Assembly (NCBI GenBank): GCA_938083195.1
Contig: CALKCK010000044.1
Location: 1-39,410 of the forward strand
Origin: an uncultured Pirellulaceae bacterium
GTDB lineage: Bacteria; Planctomycetota; Planctomycetia; Pirellulales; Pirellulaceae
Direction of reading: 5' to 3'
Length of the DNA: 39,410 nt
The notes below the pieces were generated by a model. That model made no database searches, had not been told where the DNA came from, and worked only from the letters and a program-made list of their open reading frames with translations. Both the position numbers and the translations under genes were made by a program. Of this stretch, positions 32,494 through 39,410 are shown piece by piece (position 1 is the first letter of the stretch; every line of letters begins with the position of its first letter).

Positions 32494-34965
32494 ATGCGAC
32501 CTTATTTCGCAATCATCAAAGATTCATTTCGCGCGGCCTTGGCCTCCAGGGTGCTTTATGTCCTCCTGATTTTTATCACTTTGCTGCTGCTAGTTATTGC
32601 TCCGTTGCATATCCGTGAGACACTCGATTGGCAGTTGCCGGAACGAGGTTTAAATAGTGAGGGGATAGCCAAGGTGCTTGTGGAGCGGCAAGGGCAGCCC
32701 AAAGAAGCGGTGATGACTCGTATTTGGGAGTTGCTTCCAGATGAAGATAATTTGAAAGATCGCTTAATCGCAGTTGCCGAAAAAGGAGAAACCGAAGAGG
32801 TTGAACCTGAAACAGATGACGAAGAAGGCCGGCGCGGCGGAAGACGGCGAGGAGATTCGGAAGGTTCAGGAGTAAGGCGAGATTTAATCGAAGGCTTAAA
32901 TTCGGTAATTGAGAATCCAGATTTTTATGTGGCGTCCGATTGGAAAAATAAACTACTGAATCTCGAAGCGAAAGAGCTAATTGATTCCGGATACGATCAG
33001 TTGTCAGAGGTTGAAGTGAAACGCGTCAATCGGCTTCTCCTGTCCAGCGCGTTCTCAAGAAAATTGATTCCTCCAGGTGAAGATTCGGCCATTGAGTTTT
33101 GCTATGCCATCTGGAGCCCGATTGATCCTCTTCCGATGAGTCAGCAGCAACTATCTAAACTTTTGATCTCAGAATTACCGTGGTACTTTGAGAAACTGGT
33201 TTTGTCGATTGGATTGTTAATTGCGATTATTGTAACTGCAAATTTAATCCCTGAAACTTTTGAGCCAGGTTCGTTAAACCTTCTTTTGAGCAAGCCTATC
33301 TCTCGGTGGGGGTTGTACGTCGCGAAGTTTGTTGGGGGGTGTGCCTTCATTGCGATTTGCGCTGCCTATCTGTTTTTTGGTCTGTGGCTTTGGCTGGGGA
33401 TTGGAATGGGAACTTGGGATCGGGCGATTTTGCTGAGTATCCCGCTTTATGTATTGGTGTTTGCAATTTATTTCGCGGTCTCTGCGTTTGTCGGTTTGGT
33501 CTGGCGAAGCTCAATCGTCTCTGTGATTTTGACTTTGGTGTTTTGGGCGTTTTGCTTTTCGATCGGGTCGGCTTATGGCCTGTTCGACACAAAAATGAAG
33601 AACACAGAGTTTTCCAGCGTATTTCCGGCGGCGGACCAAGTTTATGCGACCGACGTCTTTCGTCAGGTTTATCGATGGGATGATTCAGGCAAGAGCTGGA
33701 GTGTGGTGTCGGGGATGAAAATGTCACCTGAAGATCAAATGGCGGCCGGCACGATCACGTTCATTGCAAAATTAAGTGAAGTGCCTTTTCCTGGTTTAAG
33801 TGAAGTGCCTCAACCTGTGTTTGACCCAATTAATAATTTTGTGGTTTGCAAACGTCTAGGTGGCTTTGGTCCTAATTTGAGGAGCAATGAGGTCAGTATT
33901 GTGCGGGAAGGGGTGGCTGAGGCTTTGGAGGTCGGTAAGTTTCCTGATAGCACGATCCAATTATTTTCTTCACCTCATGGAATTATCGCCGTTGCCTCAA
34001 GTGGCGAGATTTATCGGATGAATTCTGAGATGGTCGTTGAACTGTTTAAGGCGGCCGAGCAAACCAAAACGAATGGCATTAGCGAACCAGATGCGAGTGC
34101 AGGGGGTGCGAGTGGTGAAACTGCTGATACAAACAAGTCAGAATCAGAGCTGTTTATTGAGATGGGGCAGGTCGAAGGGGTTAGATTGCGCACAGGATCG
34201 TCAATTAGTTACAACCAAGAGTCCGATCAATTTGCCGTTTACAACGAAGGAGTCATCAAAGTTCTTGGACTTAAAGATGGCAGCTACGATCTTAAATCCG
34301 AGTTGATGCTCAACCTTTCGTTTGACAAGAAAATGAGTGCCATGATTGCCTTTTCAGGCAAGACAATTGCGGTTGCTTTTGGGAACGGAAAAGTCATCAG
34401 CGTGAATGCTGAAACGATGGTTGAGGAGAACGAGTTCCAGCTTGAATCCAGATCTTCGATTCGCCAGGTTGATGGTTCACCTGATGGGCGATATATCGGC
34501 GTTCTATTTAGGAATGGAAATTTATGGATGCTCGACTTGGAAAGCGGTCAAAAGATGAGCAAAGTGAGCTTTTCAGGTGTTAAGCAAATTAGCACCTTCG
34601 ACTTGATTGAAGATGGCAACGTTTGGCTGGGCGAGGACATTCAATCAGCAACGCTTTGTAACGTTGACGATGGAACAGTTCTGAAATCCCTCAATCCATC
34701 CAATGATTTTATTCAGTCGTTGTATCGATATGCAATTCGGCCAGCTTATACGCTCTGCCCAAAACCGAGTGAGTTTTACAAAGTCGTCAGTTATCTTGCC
34801 TCTTCATCGGACACAAGTGCGAATGAGAATGTCGACCTGCGGGACGCAGAAAAGCGTGGAAACGCAGCGAGCGAATCGCCGTGGGCTCCTCTGACGAGTG
34901 GTATTATTTTTATGCTTGTGATGCTCGCCGCTGGCTGTATTGTTTTTCAAACAAGAGATTACTAG
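32494..34965 (+). CDS. ABC-2 permease with extracytoplasmic propeller-like domain
   Basis: Permease of 823 residues. Six probable membrane helices: about 20-38, 233-252, 276-302, 311-334, 340-362 and 798-818. Two large soluble insertions would both lie outside the membrane: residues about 40-230 (with an acidic patch at 99-111 followed by RRGGRRRG) and about 365-795. The latter has WD/propeller-like strands, such as GKTIAVAFGNGKVISVNAET and SPDGRYIGVLFRNGNLWMLD, plus a low-complexity spacer at about 525-555. GSLNLLLSKPISRWGLYVAK (about 259-278) is typical of the ABC-2 family. It works with the ATPase upstream. A 24-bp tandem duplication lies at 33772-33810. Confidence 0.82.
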   Translation: MRPYFAIIKDSFRAALASRVLYVLLIFITLLLLVIAPLHIRETLDWQLPERGLNSEGIAKVLVERQGQPKEAVMTRIWELLPDEDNLKDRLIAVAEKGETEEVEPETDDEEGRRGGRRRGDSEGSGVRRDLIEGLNSVIENPDFYVASDWKNKLLNLEAKELIDSGYDQLSEVEVKRVNRLLLSSAFSRKLIPPGEDSAIEFCYAIWSPIDPLPMSQQQLSKLLISELPWYFEKLVLSIGLLIAIIVTANLIPETFEPGSLNLLLSKPISRWGLYVAKFVGGCAFIAICAAYLFFGLWLWLGIGMGTWDRAILLSIPLYVLVFAIYFAVSAFVGLVWRSSIVSVILTLVFWAFCFSIGSAYGLFDTKMKNTEFSSVFPAADQVYATDVFRQVYRWDDSGKSWSVVSGMKMSPEDQMAAGTITFIAKLSEVPFPGLSEVPQPVFDPINNFVVCKRLGGFGPNLRSNEVSIVREGVAEALEVGKFPDSTIQLFSSPHGIIAVASSGEIYRMNSEMVVELFKAAEQTKTNGISEPDASAGGASGETADTNKSESELFIEMGQVEGVRLRTGSSISYNQESDQFAVYNEGVIKVLGLKDGSYDLKSELMLNLSFDKKMSAMIAFSGKTIAVAFGNGKVISVNAETMVEENEFQLESRSSIRQVDGSPDGRYIGVLFRNGNLWMLDLESGQKMSKVSFSGVKQISTFDLIEDGNVWLGEDIQSATLCNVDDGTVLKSLNPSNDFIQSLYRYAIRPAYTLCPKPSEFYKVVSYLASSSDTSANENVDLRDAEKRGNAASESPWAPLTSGIIFMLVMLAAGCIVFQTRDY
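33772..33810 (+). repeat. 24-bp in-frame tandem duplication
   Basis: The 15-bp word TTAAGTGAAGTGCCT occurs at 33772-33786 and 33796-33810, period 24 bp. In the permease it gives LSEVPFPG then LSEVPQPV, eight residues per unit, at the start of the propeller-like region. Confidence 0.75.
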
Positions 34966-35258
34966 ATAATCAACGCATTTCATTCGAGGGGCTTTGCCAA
35001 CCCCAATGTTTTATTAGCTTTAATGGACAGCGAATGACTTTGGGATGCGAAGCGGGTTGAAATAACGACTAGACTGCATGTGGATAGCCGAGCATTTTCC
35101 GGCTATTTGACACTAGAAAGTAATGGCGTTGTCGACCTGCGCGAGTTCGCCACCGGCAAAGTCCACGAGCCCCCAGCGAAGCAATGGAACAGCGCGTCGA
35201 CAAGGGTATTGCCATAAATTTTCGATCTAAGGAATGACGAGGATTCATCGGAAAGAAA
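34966..35258. other. Gap before the PSCyt1/DUF1592 gene
   Basis: About 290 bp without a gene. A GGGG/CCCC hairpin (34988-35004) followed by AATGTTTTATTA may be a weak terminator behind the permease. An inverted repeat ATAGCCG/CGGCTAT (35084-35090 and 35100-35106) is followed by TTGACA, a possible -35 without a clear -10. Confidence 0.4.
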
Positions 35259-38200
35259 ATGAATAAATCAGACATGCTAAAACCTGAAACGTTCATGAAT
35301 GGTTCTGTTATTCATTTTTGGATGATCATTTTTGTTTCGATGTTGACTTCGTCCGCTCAGGCTCAGGAAAAAAATGATATTACGTTTCTTGACAATTATT
35401 GCGTTAAATGTCACGGCGCAGATGAGCTGAAGGGCGATGTTCGATTGGATCGGTTTGATTGGCAGGTGACGGGTGATAACCACGAACTGTGGGAAGAGAT
35501 CATCCATAAAATTCAGCGAGGTGAAATGCCGCCCGAGGATACCAAGCAGCCGACGGCAGATGAACGCCGGGCGTTCTTGACCGGGGCAATTCGGTTATTA
35601 ACAAGGTACGAGGAAGAGATACAGACGTTACGGGATCCTCTCATGCGCCTGACTAACAATCAGATCGCGCATAGTCTTCAGGATCTCATACAAACGCACG
35701 AGCATATTGCGGATCAGCTCATCGGCGACCCAATCGATAAGCATGGGTTTTCGCGGCAGGCAGAACTCGATCTTTCGGGTTCGTACCTTCAGCTCTATAC
35801 CGATGCACTTGAGCAGATTGTCGAACGAGCGATGCCGAACCTGGAACCGGCCCGCCCCGATGTGTTTCGCATTGCTGGCAACGATTGGGAAAAATGCCAC
35901 TGGGGAGGTGATAACTATCTTTATCAGGGATATCGGCGGTTGTACGAGGGGCCGAAATGGATCGGCGATGATTTTGAGATCCCTATTCCACCCAAGCACG
36001 AGTACCGAATGTTTCTGCGTGAAAACAGGAGCACGGGAAAATTTCGAATCAAGTTAACCCTACGCAATGAGCCACCAACCTACGGGTATGGAGAGCATTT
36101 TCTGATCAAACCTGAAGCTCCTATCGCCAAATCGGTGGCTGGTCAGGTGGTGCTACAAGATTTAACCAATCCTCGAACCGTGCAGATTCCCGAGGCAGGT
36201 ATCTACCAGATCGATGTTTTCTTAAACCCGCCGACCGAGGTGGTGATCGCAGCGGATTCCTCAAAATTGCGTCAGGGATTGGTGGGCTCTTGGGGACTCA
36301 ATGGTGATACCCAGAGTGAATCCAAACGCAAGGAACTGACGGGGAAACTTGAGGGTGGAGCAACGTTTGTCGATTCACCAATCGGTAAACAAGGGAAAGC
36401 AATTTCTCTGGATGGGCACGATGATGCGGTGGTGATCTCACGCAATCCCCGGATGGAGGTGGGGGAAGGGGACTTCACTGTGGCTGCGTGGATTAATCCA
36501 AGCGAACTGCGGCAGGCGGGTATCGTTTGCCTAGGCCAATACAACTGGGTGCACGGTTGGTATCTGGACATGCTGCAAGGGGGCGTGTTGCGGATTGAAA
36601 CGGTCAATCCTGCCAATCAATCCAATGGCACGGTGGCTACCAAGCCCGGCATTCTCAAGGCAAACACTTGGCAGCACGTGGCGGCGGTGGTGCGGCGTGG
36701 CGAGAACCAAACACGACTGTTCGTTAACGGTTTTGAGGTCGCCTCTGGAACCGTTGCCCCCACTAACCTAGATAACACCTCGGTAGCTTTACACATTGGT
36801 CGCATTCAGGGTTCTCGGCTCTTCAAGGGGCAGATGGATGAGGTCTGTTTTTACAATCGAGCTTTAGACCTAACGGAAATCCAAGCTCTCTTGGAACCTG
36901 GTCAACAGTTTGTACGGGAACCCTCGGAGCCGCCACAGGAACTTACCTTGAATCTGGGTGAGCGAAAATTTACCGGGACCCTTCATCAACCCGCATTTGT
37001 AGGAGTTCGCCTGCCAGCGGGGCCACTGCAGGTCACTGGTGACTATGGAGACGGATTAGCTCCTCACCGTATCAATATTACTCCAATGTCTGCGGAGAGC
37101 GATCTTGCGGCTGAGTATGAAAAATTTGAAAAACGGAAGACTGCTCGCACGCCTCAGGAAATCGGCGTGTACATGGATCAATCCGGTCAGCATCCATACA
37201 AGTTGGTTGAGCCGATCACGGTCGCGGCCAAAGCAGGTCCGCAAGTCTTTGAATTGTTTGGAGCGTTGGAAGATTACCCAGGCGTGGTTTCTGATCCGAT
37301 CGAAGCTGAAGATCGGAGCCCCGGCTACTGGTTGAAATTCCGCACGCTGACAATTGTCAATCACAACAAGCTCGAAGGTTTCCCGCTACCTGCTCGATTC
37401 GAGTGGACGGAGCCCATTTATCTTGTGCGGCCCGATGAACAGTGGATTAAGGCGTTTGGCCATACTCAAGGTTTAATTCCTTCGGCCAATGGAAATAACG
37501 GTACTCATGGCAATGAAGCCAAAGGTCCGGCGATCTATCCCGAGGTGATGCAAACGCAGGGACATGTGGTTATTGAAAAGGTGGAGTTCGAAACGCCTTT
37601 CTTTGAGACTTGGCCACCAGCAGCAGTTCAGCCGTTCCTCGCGGAAGCCAAATTGGATGAAAATAAAATGCCGGGCAAGTTGAAATCGCTCGCGGCACGG
37701 GCTTGGCGACGACCCTTGACCAAAGCCGATGTAATTCATGTCGACAAAATTTGGGCGGCTGAAATTGCCGCTGGCGGCAGTGAACTTGAAGCCTTGCGAA
37801 GCTCAATCGTCACGATCCTTTCCGACCCGCGGTTTCTATATTTGCGACGATCCAATAATTACGACCTTACCTCTCGTCTCGCTTACTTCCTGTGGAACGG
37901 TCCGCCGGATACTCAATTGATCACGATGTCGGGTGAGCACGAACATCTTGCTGACTCACTGATCGAGCAGCAGGTGGACCGTTTACTCGATGACAAACGC
38001 AATTGGCGGTTTGTCGAAGATTTTGTCGCACAGTGGATCGATTTCAGCCGATTCGATCAGATCGCCATCGATCCAAATTACTATCCTTCGTTCAAAAACC
38101 GTGGCATGCGGATCCGGGAATACATGAAGCAAGAATGTGTCGAATTCTTTTCACACGTTCTTCACGAGGATGTGAGCTGCCTCAGTTTTCTCGAATCTGA

Positions 38201-38900
38201 TTTTGTAATGGTGAACGAAACACTGGCTGAGCATTATGGGATCGCCGATGTTTTAACGCCGAGATTCAAGCGAGTGGCTGCGCCCGCACATCGAGGTGGA
38301 GGCGTTTTAGCGCAGGCTGCGGTCATGCTGGCTCAGTCCAACGGGCAGGATTCCCATGCGGTGAACCGCGGGGTTTGGATTCGTTCGCGTCTATTGGGAA
38401 ATCCACCGTCCGATCCGCCACCGGACGTGCCTTCGCTACCGGAACCATCCGGCGATCTCAAAGTGAGTGTCCCGGTATCGGTCAAACAGAGATTGGATTT
38501 GCATCTCAAGACAGGCACAACGTGTTACGACTGCCACAAGGATATCGATCCCTGGGGTATTGCTACCGAAGCCTTCGATGCGGTGGGACTCCCGCGAACT
38601 ATGATTCAAAAGGCTGGCCCCGTTGTAAAGCAAGTTGTTATTGACGATCAAGAGATTGATGGCTTATTGCCGTTGAAACAGTTTCTGCTCAAGCGACGCC
38701 GCGAGCAGTTTGCTTATGGTTTTACAAGTCATATGCTTTCTTATGCGTTGGGCAGACCACTCACATTCCGCGATGAGCCGACCGTTCGGGCTTTGCAGGC
38801 AGAGTTTGAAAAAAGCGGATACAATATGCGAACCCTGATCAAAGCGATTGTTACATCAACGGTTTATCGGCAAGGCACGGAATTAAAGACTCAAGAATAA
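35259..38900 (+). CDS. Planctomycete cytochrome c / DUF1592-family protein with nested LamG
   Basis: Exported protein of 1213 residues, signal peptide about 1-36 (cleavage near AQAQ). Order: PSCyt1 heme domain with C48-x-x-C51-H52 and the MPPED turn; DUF1587 (about 125-195, RLTNNQIAHSLQDLI); a beta-rich region; a LamG/concanavalin-like domain (about 335-560, FTVAAWINPSE...WQHVAAVVRRG...FKGQMDEVCFYNRAL); a return to the beta-rich scaffold; DUF1595 (about 805-870, AARAWRRPLTKADV); DUF1592 (about 880-1005, SRLAYFLWNGPPD); DUF1588 (with CYDCHKDIDPWG, a second CxxCH); and DUF1585 (YALGRPLTFRDEPTVRAL...STVYRQ). These proteins occur beside DUF1552 genes, as here. Function is unproven; redox work on complex polymers at the cell surface is often suggested. 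Confidence 0.9.
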   Translation: MNKSDMLKPETFMNGSVIHFWMIIFVSMLTSSAQAQEKNDITFLDNYCVKCHGADELKGDVRLDRFDWQVTGDNHELWEEIIHKIQRGEMPPEDTKQPTADERRAFLTGAIRLLTRYEEEIQTLRDPLMRLTNNQIAHSLQDLIQTHEHIADQLIGDPIDKHGFSRQAELDLSGSYLQLYTDALEQIVERAMPNLEPARPDVFRIAGNDWEKCHWGGDNYLYQGYRRLYEGPKWIGDDFEIPIPPKHEYRMFLRENRSTGKFRIKLTLRNEPPTYGYGEHFLIKPEAPIAKSVAGQVVLQDLTNPRTVQIPEAGIYQIDVFLNPPTEVVIAADSSKLRQGLVGSWGLNGDTQSESKRKELTGKLEGGATFVDSPIGKQGKAISLDGHDDAVVISRNPRMEVGEGDFTVAAWINPSELRQAGIVCLGQYNWVHGWYLDMLQGGVLRIETVNPANQSNGTVATKPGILKANTWQHVAAVVRRGENQTRLFVNGFEVASGTVAPTNLDNTSVALHIGRIQGSRLFKGQMDEVCFYNRALDLTEIQALLEPGQQFVREPSEPPQELTLNLGERKFTGTLHQPAFVGVRLPAGPLQVTGDYGDGLAPHRINITPMSAESDLAAEYEKFEKRKTARTPQEIGVYMDQSGQHPYKLVEPITVAAKAGPQVFELFGALEDYPGVVSDPIEAEDRSPGYWLKFRTLTIVNHNKLEGFPLPARFEWTEPIYLVRPDEQWIKAFGHTQGLIPSANGNNGTHGNEAKGPAIYPEVMQTQGHVVIEKVEFETPFFETWPPAAVQPFLAEAKLDENKMPGKLKSLAARAWRRPLTKADVIHVDKIWAAEIAAGGSELEALRSSIVTILSDPRFLYLRRSNNYDLTSRLAYFLWNGPPDTQLITMSGEHEHLADSLIEQQVDRLLDDKRNWRFVEDFVAQWIDFSRFDQIAIDPNYYPSFKNRGMRIREYMKQECVEFFSHVLHEDVSCLSFLESDFVMVNETLAEHYGIADVLTPRFKRVAAPAHRGGGVLAQAAVMLAQSNGQDSHAVNRGVWIRSRLLGNPPSDPPPDVPSLPEPSGDLKVSVPVSVKQRLDLHLKTGTTCYDCHKDIDPWGIATEAFDAVGLPRTMIQKAGPVVKQVVIDDQEIDGLLPLKQFLLKRRREQFAYGFTSHMLSYALGRPLTFRDEPTVRALQAEFEKSGYNMRTLIKAIVTSTVYRQGTELKTQE

Positions 38901-38939
38901 TGGCTGTGCCAACGATGGCTGGATGGAAAGAAGATAATC

Positions 38940-39410
38940 ATGGCGAAGAGAATGCAGATTCATCGACGTACATTTCTCCGCGGCGCGGGTGGTGTGGCCT
39001 TAAGTTTGCCGGTGTTCTAATGCATGGCGAGTGATGCAAAATTCGAGGTCCCCAGACGGTTTCTAGGGCTGTATGTGGGGCACGGATTTGCCCTGCAGGG
39101 TGATTGGCGTTGGTACCCGACGCTGGTCGAAGGCCAGCTGCGTTTTGGCAAGTCAATGGCAGCCTTTACACCTTTGGCCAATCGCATCACGGTTGTGCAA
39201 GGCCTAGAACATCCCCAATGCGTGAGTGCTAACGGGCATAGTACAGCCGATTCATTTCTGACCGGCAGCAATCCTGCCGCTGCCGTGAAAAGCCCGTCGA
39301 TTGATCAAATCGCCGCAGCGCTGCATGGCCACAAGACACGCTATCCGAGTCTCGTGCTTGGCAATGAGGGAGGTTTGGGTGGCGAAGGCCGCTCGAATAC
39401 GCTTTCGTAC
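38940..39410 (+). pseudogene. DUF1552-family gene with in-frame TAA, 3' end beyond window
   Basis: From ATG 38940, with AAGAAG upstream, the frame begins with a Tat-like export signal (IHRRTFLRGAGGVALSLPVF). It meets TAA at 39018-39020 (codon 27). It continues in the same frame with CMASDAKFEVPRRFLGLYVGHGF and stays open to the window end, carrying DUF1552 features (TVVQGLEHP, GHSTADSFLTGSNP, SIDQIAAAL, YPSLVLGNEGG). One base change, for example GAA to TAA, would explain it. Restart at ATG 39024 would give a protein without an export signal. It may be a true nonsense mutation, a sequence error, or recoding. Confidence 0.75.

Noticed and set aside
38938..39271. Minus-strand frames across the DUF1552 gene
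   Set aside because: The plus frame matches the DUF1552 family on both sides of the TAA, so the minus frames are antisense shadows.
1..39410. CRISPR array, insertion sequence, prophage or defence island
   Set aside because: No regularly spaced repeats, transposase, integrase or known defence genes were seen. The only tRNA has no neighbouring integrase or att-like repeat.

Overview
The window looks like a marine-type planctomycete chromosome (order Pirellulales or a relative; inferred, not proven). The evidence is the Planctomycetes-typical gene families: a heme-binding/LamG/propeller protein, a PSCyt1-DUF1587-DUF1595-DUF1592-DUF1588-DUF1585 protein followed by a DUF1552 gene, a TIGR03790-type protein, an ECF sigma factor beside a zinc-finger Ser/Thr-kinase-like protein, and very large NfeD and ABC-permease proteins. 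No phage, transposon, CRISPR array or rRNA was seen. Base composition looks even throughout.

Region 1 (1-13.8 kb) is a phosphate island. After a tRNA-Asn come, all on the minus strand and transcribed right to left, pstS-pstC-pstA-pstB-phoU-phoB. A plus-strand TIGR03790-family gene separates pstS from phoR (minus strand). Divergent from phoR lie a DUF47/PhoU-like gene and a Pit phosphate transporter. High-affinity uptake, low-affinity uptake and the PhoR-PhoB two-component system are thus together. PstA carries a duplicated extracytoplasmic insert, and GTTA elements about 12 bp apart lie upstream of pstS.

Region 2 (14-21 kb, plus strand) holds two NfeD-type membrane proteins (a large one with two degenerate ClpP-like domains, and a short one) and a 1311-residue multi-heme, LamG-containing secreted protein that starts with TTG.

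Region 3 (21.1-28.0 kb, minus strand) is a histidine operon: hisL (leader peptide)-hisG-hisCB (fusion)-hisH-hisF-hisIE-hisD. Before hisG there is a near-consensus promoter, a 17-codon leader peptide with five His codons, mutually exclusive RNA pairings and a strong intrinsic terminator. This is the layout of ribosome-mediated transcription attenuation and is the most interesting find in the window. The enzymes are also unusual: HisC is fused to HisB, and HisIE has the N-terminal extension and signature residues of fungal HIS4, with hisD directly behind it in HIS4 order. hisA and a histidinol-phosphatase are not in the window.

Region 4 (28-35 kb) has an ECF sigma factor with a zinc-finger protein whose kinase domain lacks the catalytic Asp and Lys of the HRDxKxxN loop, a SUFU-like protein, and an ABC exporter pair whose permease contains a propeller-like extracytoplasmic domain.

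Region 5 (35.2 kb to the end) is the DUF1592-type cytochrome protein with a nested LamG domain, followed by a DUF1552 gene that has an in-frame TAA inside its signal sequence and runs off the window.
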